NCBI GenBank assembly: GCA_014304965.1
Contig: JACRTZ010000154.1
Location: forward strand, 1-18,014
Reading direction: 5' to 3'
DNA: 18,014 nt
Origin: Vulcanimicrobiota bacterium
Lineage (GTDB): Bacteria > Vulcanimicrobiota > Vulcanimicrobiia > Vulcanimicrobiales > Vulcanimicrobiaceae
Below are positions 1 through 6,977 of the stretch, piece by piece (within the stretch, counting starts at the first letter, position 1; each line of letters begins with the position of its first letter). Under the pieces are notes generated by a model. That model worked only from the letters and a program-made list of their open reading frames with translations. It was not told the DNA's origin and searched no databases. The translations under genes were made by a program, and so were the position numbers.

Positions 1-326
1 CGCAGGTCGAGCACCTCCACGTCGAGCCCGAAGGTCTGCGCGATCGTGATAAAGCGTTTGCCGAACACGCCGACGGGACAGCACAAGACCTTGTCGCCGG
101 GCGAAAACGCGCTTGCGACGGCGGCTTCGAGGCCGCCCGTCCCCGAGCTGCCGAGCGAGAGCACCGGACGGCTCGTTCCAAAGAGCGGCTGCATGCCGGC
201 GGAAATGTGCGCGAGCAGTTGCGCGTACTCGGGTCCGCGATGGTCGATAAGGGGTTTCCCCATTGCGGCGAGCACCGGCTCGGCCACGGTCACGGGTCCC
301 GGAATGAACAGCAAGTTACGTTGCAT
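1..326 (-). CDS. Class V PLP aminotransferase, alanine/serine-glyoxylate type (partial, N-terminal 108 residues)
   Basis: The minus strand reads an open frame from an ATG at 326-324 to the left edge of the window, so the C-terminal part is missing. The protein begins MQRNLLFIPGPVTVAEPVL, followed by DHRGPEY and LSLGSSGTGGLEAAVAS. The PGP start, the HRGPEY/F segment and the G-S-G-T-G-x-x-E-A-A-V turn, which contacts the PLP phosphate, are hallmarks of the alanine-glyoxylate/serine-pyruvate aminotransferase branch of fold type I class V enzymes. By family these are cytosolic, PLP-dependent and move an amino group between small amino acids and 2-oxo acids. The catalytic lysine lies outside the window. 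The gene is divergent from selD across 54 bp. Exact substrate specificity (alanine, serine, aspartate, or the related hydrogenase small-subunit-like proteins) cannot be decided from this fragment. Confidence 0.88.
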   Translation of the reverse strand, partial: MQRNLLFIPGPVTVAEPVLAAMGKPLIDHRGPEYAQLLAHISAGMQPLFGTSRPVLSLGSSGTGGLEAAVASAFSPGDKVLCCPVGVFGKRFITIAQTFGLDVEVLDL

Positions 327-380
327 GGCCGGACCATCGTAGCACAGGCGGCCGCCGCGCGCTAAGCGTATCTCGGCGGC

Positions 381-1424
381 ATGCAGTCCTCGGACCGCGT
401 AAAGCTGACGGCATTTTCATCGGGCGGCGGTTGAGCGAGTAAAATCGGCGCGGCCGATCTGGCGCAAGTCTTGCGCCACCTCCCCAACTCCACCGATCCG
501 AACGTGCTCGTCGGATTTGCGACCGGCGACGACGCCGGGGTCTACCAACTTCGCGACGATTTGGCCGTCGTTCAGACGGTCGACTTCTTCACGCCCATCG
601 TTGACGACCCGTTCGACTTCGGCCGCATCGCGGCGGCAAACGCGCTCTCGGACATTTACGCGATGGGGGCCGTCCCGATCACCGCGCTCAACATCGTTGC
701 GTATCCGATGGAAGCGCTCGGTCCCGAACTGCTGGCGCGCATCTTGCTCGGCGGAGCCGAGATCGCGCGGGAAGCCGGCGTCGCGATCGTCGGCGGCCAT
801 ACGATCGACGATCCCGAACCGAAATACGGCATGGCCGTCACCGGCACGGTCCATCCGGCGAAGGTCGTCACCAATGCCGGCGCGCGGCCCGGCGACGTGC
901 TCGTGTTGACCAAACCGCTCGGCACCGGCATCCTCGCGACGGCCCTCAAGAAAGGCGCGCTCGGCGAACGTGACCTCACCGAAGCCGTGCGCTGGATGAC
1001 GCTTCTCAACGCCTCGGCATCGAAGGCGATGCTTGCGGCAAGCGCGCACGCCGCGACGGACATCACGGGCTTCGGTCTGCTCGGGCACGCGGGCGGCATG
1101 ATGCGCGCGAGCGGCGTCGCTCTGCGTCTGCGCGCGAGCGCGCTTCCCGTTCATCGGCTCGTGCGCGACATGCTCGCGGTCGGACTTGCGCCCGCGGGAA
1201 CGCGCGAGAACGCGAAGCACCACGAAGGCTACACGGAGTTCGACAAAAACGTCTCGCCGGAAACGCGGCTCATCTTCAGCGACGCGCAAACCTCAGGCGG
1301 CTTGCTCGTCGCGCTTCCGCCCGAACGGCTCGGCACGTTGAGCGCCGCCTTAACGTCGAGCGGGGCGCTTGCGGCGGTGATCGGCAAAGTCGAGGCCGGC
1401 TCCGGCATCGTGGTAGAGCCATAG
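381..1424 (+). CDS. selD: Selenide, water dikinase SelD, selenocysteine-containing (UGA at codon 18)
   Basis: SelD makes selenophosphate from selenide and ATP, the selenium donor for Sec-tRNA and selenouridine. Reading from the ATG at 381 gives LTAFSSGGG, then an in-frame TGA (432-434), then ASKIGAADLAQVLRHLP, and the frame stays open to TAG at 1424 (347 residues counting Sec). The TGA sits where E. coli SelD has Cys17, and K21 matches the E. coli catalytic Lys20 (U-x-x-K). Further SelD signatures follow: LVGFATGDDAGVY, TVDFFTPIVDDPFDFGRIAAANALSDIYAMG, GGHTIDDPEPKYG, DITGFGLLGHAGGM and SDAQTSGGLLVALP. Standard gene callers would start at the TTG at 471 and lose the catalytic N terminus; that TTG lies inside a hairpin stem. 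An in-frame stop (363-365) leaves ATG381 as the only upstream ATG. The CoA-transferase gene follows immediately. Only the Shine-Dalgarno is unconvincing. Confidence 0.93.
432..478 (+). promoter_or_regulatory. Sec UGA codon plus bacterial SECIS-like hairpins in selD
   Basis: Immediately after the UGA (432-434) two perfect hairpins occur in the coding strand. The first pairs ATCGGC (444-449) with GCCGAT (453-458) around a GCG loop. The second pairs TGGCGCAA (460-467) with TTGCGCCA (471-478) around a GTC loop, and its apical loop starts 33 nt after the UGA. Described bacterial SECIS elements are hairpins just 3' of the UGA, with a small apical loop carrying a G near its start, about 16-37 nt from the UGA; the second hairpin meets this. 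SelB would bind it to recruit Sec-tRNA. Which hairpin is used is inference. Confidence 0.7.
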
Positions 1425-2542
1425 GCCCGCTCGCCGGCGTCACCGTCGTCGATCTCACGTCGGTCATCATGGGGCCGTGGGCGACCTACGTCCTCGCGAG
1501 CTACGGCGCCGACGTGATCAAAGTCGAGCCGCCGGAAGGCGACATCATCCGCAGCGCGCCGCCTGCGCGCCACGACAAGATGGGCGCCGTCTTCTTGAAC
1601 GAGAGCCGCGGCAAGCGCAGCGTCGTGCTCGACCTCAAAGCCGCCGAGGATCGCGCGAAGCTGATGGGATTGTGCGCAACCGCGGACGTGTTCGTGCACA
1701 ACGTTCGGCGCAATGCGATGGCGCGGCTGGGATTAACGTACGAAGACGTCGCGGCGGCCAATCCCCGCATCGTCTACGCGAGCCTCGTGGGGTACGGGCA
1801 AACCGGGCCGTACGCCGATCGCCCGGCCTACGACGATCTCATGCAAGGTGAGTGCGGGCTCGCCTCGCTGTTCTCGCTTGTCGGTGACGAACCGCCGCGC
1901 TACGTTCCGGCGCTCATCGCCGACCGCTATTGCGGCATCAGCGCGGTCAACGCCATCTTAGGCGCGCTCTTCCACCGCGAACGGACGGGCGAAGGGCAAG
2001 CGCTCGAAATCCCGATGTTCGAAACCATGGTCGAGCTCGTGTTGAGCGATCATCTCGGCGGCCATACGTTCGAGCCGCCCGCCGGACCGTTCGGCTATCA
2101 GCGCGTGCTGACGGCGAACCGGCGCCCGTATGCGACCGCCGACGGATACATCTGCGTGCTCGTGTACAACGACGCGCAGTGGGAGCGCTTTTTCGTGCTC
2201 ACCGGCAATACCGAACGCGCCGCCGCCGATCCGAAACTCGCAACGGCCGACGCGCGCCGTGCGGATTACGCCTATGCGTACGGCACGGTCGCGGAAATCC
2301 TGGGGACGCGCACGACGGCCGAGTGGCTCGACGTGTTGCGCGCGCACGACATTCCCGCCACGCCCGCGAACTCGCTCGCGGACGTGCTGCGGGATCCGCA
2401 CCTCGTCGCGACGGGCTTTCTCTCCACGGCCGAACATCCGAGCGAAGGCACGATCCGCACGGTCGGCGTGCCGACGCGCTGGAGCAAGACGCAGCCCCAG
2501 GCGAACGCGCCGGCGCCCCGTCTCGGCGAACACGAAACGTGA
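1421..2542 (+). CDS. CaiB/BaiF (formyl-CoA transferase, family III) CoA-transferase
   Basis: Family III CoA-transferases move CoA between carboxylic acids through an aspartyl-CoA anhydride in the cytosol. The frame encodes GPLAGVTVVDLTSVIMGPW, ASYGADVIKVEPPEGD, FLNESRGKRSVVLDLK, ASLVGYGQTGPYADRPAYDDLMQ and IADRYCGISAVNAILGAL, the standard family order. The Asp in IADRYCG is the expected catalytic residue. The first ATG is at 1469, but it cuts off the conserved GVTVVDL strand. No ATG, GTG or TTG restores it, because the frame upstream offers only ATA at 1421, overlapping the selD stop as ATAG. Counting from ATA the catalytic residue is D168, close to D169 of formyl-CoA transferase, so I extend the gene to 1421; conservatively it is 1469-2542. 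Substrate unknown. It is co-directional with selD and convergent, 6 bp apart, with the next gene. Confidence 0.87.
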   Translation: MGPLAGVTVVDLTSVIMGPWATYVLASYGADVIKVEPPEGDIIRSAPPARHDKMGAVFLNESRGKRSVVLDLKAAEDRAKLMGLCATADVFVHNVRRNAMARLGLTYEDVAAANPRIVYASLVGYGQTGPYADRPAYDDLMQGECGLASLFSLVGDEPPRYVPALIADRYCGISAVNAILGALFHRERTGEGQALEIPMFETMVELVLSDHLGGHTFEPPAGPFGYQRVLTANRRPYATADGYICVLVYNDAQWERFFVLTGNTERAAADPKLATADARRADYAYAYGTVAEILGTRTTAEWLDVLRAHDIPATPANSLADVLRDPHLVATGFLSTAEHPSEGTIRTVGVPTRWSKTQPQANAPAPRLGEHET

Positions 2543-2548
2543 GGTCGT

Positions 2549-5500
2549 TCAGCGCGCCGTTGCGGCAGCTTCCCGCTCGGCGAGACTGCTCGTGGCCGGC
2601 GCGCCGAGTAGCGGCTCGGCGTAGACCACGGTTGCGCGCCGTTCCAATTTCGACCAGCCCACGAGCCTGCCACGCGCCGCTAGCGCGAGGGCTTTGACGC
2701 CCACGAAATACATCGTGTATCGGTAATAGATGCGCTGAAGCGGCAAGAGCCAGAGCGCCCGCGGCGACTCGCCCTCGAGCGCGAAGGCGAGAAGCGCTCC
2801 GAGTGCCTCGATTGCGAACAAGCCGCAACAATACAGCGCTAACGTCGACCAATTGCCTCCAAGGATGGCAGCGAGCATCGCCAGTTCGGCGACCGGTGAG
2901 AGCACGACGAACGCCAACTGAAAGACCCAGATGCTCGGAAGCGCGAGCATGCCGAGCCAGCCGCTGCGCGGTGTGAAAATAGCGGCGCGATATTTCCAAG
3001 CGGCCTGCAGCGTGCCGAACGACCAGCGCACGCGCTGTCTGCGGAATGCTTTGGGATCTTCCGGCACCTCGGTATCGGCTCGCGCGGCGTCCTCGTACCG
3101 CACGAGATGGCCGCGCAAGCCGAGCGCTATCGTCAGATCGGTGTCCTCCGCCAACGTTTCATGGCTGAACGATCCGGCGGCCAATACGGCCGATTTGCGC
3201 CAAGCGCCGACCGCTCCCGGGACTACCGTCATCGCGCCCAGCAGATCCAGCGCGCGGCGTTCGAGGTTGAAACCGCAAACGTACTCGATGTGCTGAAAGC
3301 GCGTGAGCCAGTTACGCCGATTGCCGACGCGCGCGTTACCGGATACGGCCGCGACGCGGGGGTCGCAAAAATGGCGAACGAGCGATGCGATGGTGCCGCG
3401 ACGAAAAACCGTGTCGCCGTCCAGCGCGATCACGACGTCGTTCGAGGCCAAGCCGAAGCCGTGATTGAGCGCGGTCGTCTTGCCGAAATTCGGCTGGATC
3501 GCCAAGCGAACGCGCTCGTCGTCCCCGAAGGCCCGTTGGATCGCGAGTGCGGTTTCATCGGTCGAACCATCGTCAACGACTATCACTTCCAGCGGAGCGT
3601 AGCCGTTTTCGAGGACCGCGCGAACCGTTTGCACGATGACGGGCGCTTCGTTGTAGGCCGGAACGACCACCGAGACCGGCGGCCGGTAGGCGGCGTCGAA
3701 CGTGCGTTTTTGCGCAACGGACCGCTGACGAAGCGCTAAGGCCCCAAATAGCGCCGTGCGGAGCGCACTCAACGCGATCGCCAAGATCAATAAACCGCCT
3801 AGCCACGTTTCGGTCTTTGCCTGAAGGCTCAACACGGAGGATTCGACCATCGCCCACATGCCTTCGAACGGCGACGGGACGGGCATGAGTTCGTTGCGCG
3901 ACCGATGCATCAGCGTTTCGATCGAGGCGAAGCGATAGCCGCGCGTTCGCAGCGCGTGGATGATCTTCGGCAGCGCGAGGACGGTGGCGCTGCGATCGCC
4001 GCCACCGTCGTGCAACAGAACGATGTTGCCGTCGTTTGCTTGCGCCAACGTGTCGTCTACGATCGAGTCGCCTCCCTCCCAATCGCGGGGATCGATGCGC
4101 TCGCCTACCGTAAAATAGCCGAGACGATCGGCCCGGTCGATCGGGACGAGTTCGTCCGGCATCTCGGGCTCGCTGTCGGCGTCGTAGGGCGGCCGGAAAA
4201 GGACCGTTCCATGGCCGGTCGCGCGCTCGATCGTCCGCAATGTAGCGGTCAGCTCGAGTTCCGTCCAGCGCGCGCCTTCGTGCGGCATATTCCGGTCGTG
4301 ACGATACGTGTGGTTGCCGAGCGTGTGGCCCTCGTCGTACGCACGTTTTAGAAGCTCGGGATGGCGGTCAGCGTTTTTTCCGACGACGAAAAACGTCGCC
4401 GGAACGCCCTCACGTTTCAGCACGTCGAGAATTTGCGCGGTGTACTCCGACGGACCGTCGTCGAACGTGAGCGAGACGACTTTCGGCTCGGCCGGAAGGG
4501 GGTGGTCAAGTGCGTAGAACGCCGGGAAATCGTCGTAGCGTTCGCGCACGGCGCCGCGTGCGTCGACGTTCAACGAACGCCGGCCGTCAGACGGACGCTG
4601 TGCCAGTCGTAAAATTTCGCCTCGGCCGTAATGAACCACGAACGTTCGGGAGTCGAGCGCGGACAGCCGCTGCTCTGCATTCGGGGCCGGCCAGCCGCCC
4701 GAGTTGACGGCATCCCAAAGACCCGGATCCTCCGAACCGAGGCGCCAGACCGCGACGCCCGCGGCGCCCGAACGCGCGACCGCATTCATTTGGTTCAAGC
4801 CCGTAACGGCATCGAGAAACCATGCTTCGTGCAGCTCGTTACCGCGGCGATACGTCAAGACGGGGTTGCCCTGCGCCGCGTTCCAGGTCACGCGCCCGCC
4901 GCTCGTGCGCGCCGAAAGCATGACGTCGCTGAAACTCGCTTGCGCCGCACCGGCGCGAGAGCCGATCGTCCAGTCGTACCCGTAGTTTCCGATGCCCGCC
5001 ACGATCTTGCTCGCGGGAACAACCGCCGTCAGTTCGCGCAGCCTTCGTTCGAACCAGTGCTGCGACGCGATCGGTCCGGGAACGTCGCCCGAGAAATGTT
5101 CGTCATACAGCATCGGAACGATGAAGTCGTCGAGCGCGGCGAGCTTTCGGAGGTCGAATTCGGTTTCGTCGATTGGGAGGCTCTGCGTGACGAGCGCTCC
5201 GGCCGGATGCAAACGTTTGCGCAGTTCGCGCATGAAGAGCACGAAGTTCGGACCGTCGCCGCGCTGGAGCATCTCGAAATCCACGTTGACGCCCGCGAAC
5301 CGATGCTTGGCAATCGCACGCGCGATGCCGTCGACCGTTCGCGTACGCGCGCGCGGATCGCGCAGGATGCGGTGCAGAAACGGCCCGTCCCAGCGTCCGC
5401 GATAGTTGTTGATTTCAGCGATCATCGGGACGGCTGCGTTTCGTGCGATCTGCGCGACGCTTTCGTCGGTCTCGTCGGCGACGTTACCGCGATCGTCCCG

Positions 5501-5923
5501 CAGCGCGAGCCACTCCGGGACGAGGTGCGAAATGCGCGCGAGGTGCTCGACGAGCGATACTTTGCTCTTGACGTCCCAATTCACGTAAAAGGCCCAGACC
5601 AGCGGCGAACCGCGCCGTGGCGCGCCTTGCTCGCCCGCTGCGGCGTACGAACCGCTTGCCACGTTCGAGCGAAAGGGCACCGCCGGCGCGGCACGGAGCG
5701 GCGTTCGCGCAACGGCGGGCTGATGCGAGACGCCGGGCAGTTCCGGCCGGTCGGCCTTCGGGATCACAAACGCGCCGGCAACGATGAGGCCGGCGAGGGA
5801 CAGCGCCGCAGCCCACAGGCCGACGAGGATGCGGAGGAACCGGCTCCAGCGGCGACCCGACGGGTCGTGAAAGACGAAAGACAACGGTGCTCTTAACTCC
5901 GAACGCGACGAGGACGCCCTCAT
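2549..5923 (-). CDS. Three-domain exopolysaccharide enzyme: GH18-like, NodB/CE4 deacetylase, GT2 synthase
   Basis: A 1124-residue membrane protein. A TM anchor (about 31-54) is followed by a GH18-like domain (about 107-404) with GVNVDFEML (D215, E217 at the DxE positions) and MLYDEH. Next is a NodB/CE4 deacetylase (about 480-676) with TFDDGP (486-491), NHTYRH (H538, H542), RPPY (577-580) and LLHDGGG. TM2 (about 706-728) leads to a family 2 glycosyltransferase with DDGS (784-787), DGD (835-837), AEDTD and QRVRW (963-967), then C-terminal TM helices. The topology is coherent: hydrolase and deacetylase outside, synthase inside. The same activities are split between PgaB and PgaC in PNAG synthesis, so I infer synthesis, partial deacetylation and trimming of a beta-linked aminosugar polymer. 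The frame opens at TTG5995, but ATG5923 is preferred because a candidate promoter places the transcript start near 5994. Polymer and exporter are unknown. Confidence 0.9.
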   Translation of the reverse strand: MRASSSRSELRAPLSFVFHDPSGRRWSRFLRILVGLWAAALSLAGLIVAGAFVIPKADRPELPGVSHQPAVARTPLRAAPAVPFRSNVASGSYAAAGEQGAPRRGSPLVWAFYVNWDVKSKVSLVEHLARISHLVPEWLALRDDRGNVADETDESVAQIARNAAVPMIAEINNYRGRWDGPFLHRILRDPRARTRTVDGIARAIAKHRFAGVNVDFEMLQRGDGPNFVLFMRELRKRLHPAGALVTQSLPIDETEFDLRKLAALDDFIVPMLYDEHFSGDVPGPIASQHWFERRLRELTAVVPASKIVAGIGNYGYDWTIGSRAGAAQASFSDVMLSARTSGGRVTWNAAQGNPVLTYRRGNELHEAWFLDAVTGLNQMNAVARSGAAGVAVWRLGSEDPGLWDAVNSGGWPAPNAEQRLSALDSRTFVVHYGRGEILRLAQRPSDGRRSLNVDARGAVRERYDDFPAFYALDHPLPAEPKVVSLTFDDGPSEYTAQILDVLKREGVPATFFVVGKNADRHPELLKRAYDEGHTLGNHTYRHDRNMPHEGARWTELELTATLRTIERATGHGTVLFRPPYDADSEPEMPDELVPIDRADRLGYFTVGERIDPRDWEGGDSIVDDTLAQANDGNIVLLHDGGGDRSATVLALPKIIHALRTRGYRFASIETLMHRSRNELMPVPSPFEGMWAMVESSVLSLQAKTETWLGGLLILAIALSALRTALFGALALRQRSVAQKRTFDAAYRPPVSVVVPAYNEAPVIVQTVRAVLENGYAPLEVIVVDDGSTDETALAIQRAFGDDERVRLAIQPNFGKTTALNHGFGLASNDVVIALDGDTVFRRGTIASLVRHFCDPRVAAVSGNARVGNRRNWLTRFQHIEYVCGFNLERRALDLLGAMTVVPGAVGAWRKSAVLAAGSFSHETLAEDTDLTIALGLRGHLVRYEDAARADTEVPEDPKAFRRQRVRWSFGTLQAAWKYRAAIFTPRSGWLGMLALPSIWVFQLAFVVLSPVAELAMLAAILGGNWSTLALYCCGLFAIEALGALLAFALEGESPRALWLLPLQRIYYRYTMYFVGVKALALAARGRLVGWSKLERRATVVYAEPLLGAPATSSLAEREAAATAR

Positions 5924-6000
5924 TGTACTTGGTTTCTGGGAAACGCCATTGGGGCTAAAGGCCCGCGCATTGGGCCGGCCGACCCGGACCGGCAATGCCT

Positions 6001-6029
6001 ATCCTATGATATTCCTGGCAATCGTGCAA
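6001..6029 (-). promoter_or_regulatory. Candidate sigma-70-type promoter for the GH18/CE4/GT2 gene
   Basis: Read on the minus strand, TTGCAC (6029-6024) and TAGGAT (6006-6001) are separated by exactly 17 bp; an overlapping TATCAT (6011-6006) is another possible -10. The site lies in the 137-bp gap between the EamA gene and the GH18/CE4/GT2 gene, an AT-richer patch than its surroundings. It implies a 5' leader of about 70 nt before ATG5923. Matches to consensus are partial, and housekeeping promoters of this organism are unknown. Confidence 0.3.
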
Positions 6030-6060
6030 CGCGTAAATGCTCAGCCTCGTCGCGCGGGCC

Positions 6061-6957
6061 CTATCGCGTCGTCGGGCGCATCCGGGCGACTGGAAGCAGC
6101 ATCAGCGCTACGCCCGCGAGGACGATGCCGGCGCCGAGCAGCGTATGCCAGGTGAGCGTTTCATGCAGCACCAGGACGGAAATCCCGATCGCGACGACCG
6201 GGTTGACGTAGGAATACGTCGAGGCGAGCACGGTCTCGACGTTGCGCGCGAGCCAAATGTAGGCGCTAAAGGCAACCAGGCTGCCGAAGACGATCAGGTA
6301 CACGAGCGCGCCCACCGACAGTGCCGAGAACTCCGCAACGTTCAGACGCTCGCCCGCGATCGCGCCGAACACCGACAACTCTGCGAAGCCGACGAACATC
6401 TGCATCGCACTCATCTGCAAGAAGTCCGTCGCGGGATAGCGGCGCTGGATCATGCTGCCGGCCGACCACGCGATGGACGCGAAGGTCGCGGCCAGCACCG
6501 CGAACAGCGGCAGATGTTCGGCGCCGCTCGGGGAGACGACGTACGCCATGCCGCCGAGGCCGAGCGCGATACCGCCGATCGCGAGCCACGACAGACGCTC
6601 GCGGTAGAAGGCCGCGCCGATGACCGCGTTCCAGAGCGGATTGAGTGCGAAGAACAGCGAGCCGAGCCCGGCCGGAATGTACAAGAGGCACCATGAGAAC
6701 ACGCCGTTGCCGAGCGTGAGCAGCAGCGTCCCCGTAATCGCCGCGCCGCGCCAATCGCGCACCGCCGGGAGCGGCACGCCGCGAATCCGGCACCACGTCC
6801 ACAAGATCGTGCCCGCGATCAGAAAGCGGATCGCCGCCAAATACCACGGGGGGATCGTGCGCACCGCGACCTTGATCGCGGGCGCGGTGGACCCCCAGAA
6901 GATATAGACGGCGAGCAGCGCCACGACCACGGCGGTCGTGTTGCGTGAGGTGCGCAC
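6061..6957 (-). CDS. EamA/DMT-family (RhaT/YdcZ-like) inner-membrane exporter
   Basis: The 298-residue protein is almost entirely hydrophobic, with about ten predicted TM helices in two homologous halves (about 10-140 and 160-290). The first half has the typical FWGSTAPAIKVAVRTIPPWYLAAIRFLIAG, the EamA (DUF6) signature region, and each half ends with a GIALGLGGMAYVV or GIVLAGVALMLL helix. By family, DMT proteins export small metabolites such as amino acids or purines by exchange with protons; the substrate cannot be told. The start is GTG at 6957-6955, 20 bp after the lon stop on the same strand, so co-transcription with lon is possible. The gap holds the perfect 10-bp palindrome GGGTTAACCC (6961-6970). 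Confidence 0.88.
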   Translation of the reverse strand: MRTSRNTTAVVVALLAVYIFWGSTAPAIKVAVRTIPPWYLAAIRFLIAGTILWTWCRIRGVPLPAVRDWRGAAITGTLLLTLGNGVFSWCLLYIPAGLGSLFFALNPLWNAVIGAAFYRERLSWLAIGGIALGLGGMAYVVSPSGAEHLPLFAVLAATFASIAWSAGSMIQRRYPATDFLQMSAMQMFVGFAELSVFGAIAGERLNVAEFSALSVGALVYLIVFGSLVAFSAYIWLARNVETVLASTYSYVNPVVAIGISVLVLHETLTWHTLLGAGIVLAGVALMLLPVARMRPTTR

Positions 6958-6977
6958 GCCGGGTTAACCCTAGAGCG

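Noticed and set aside
417..1289. 290-residue minus-strand open frame across selD
   Set aside because: Arg-rich shadow frame with no domain pattern, antisense to a clear SelD.
471..1424. SelD starting at TTG471
   Set aside because: It lacks the catalytic Sec/Cys-x-x-Lys segment, and the TTG lies in the stem of the SECIS-like hairpin; the in-frame UGA reading restores a complete SelD.
4631..5896. 421-residue plus-strand open frame
   Set aside because: Antisense shadow of the GH18 part of the three-domain protein; low-complexity Arg/Asp composition typical of GC-rich shadows.
5924..5995. TTG5995 start for the GH18/CE4/GT2 gene
   Set aside because: The extra 24 residues are not needed for the TM anchor, the codon is weak, and the candidate promoter would start transcription at about this point.
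6961..6970. GGGTTAACCC palindrome between lon and the EamA gene as a terminator or operator
   Set aside because: Perfect but only 10 bp with no loop and no T-run; may be chance.
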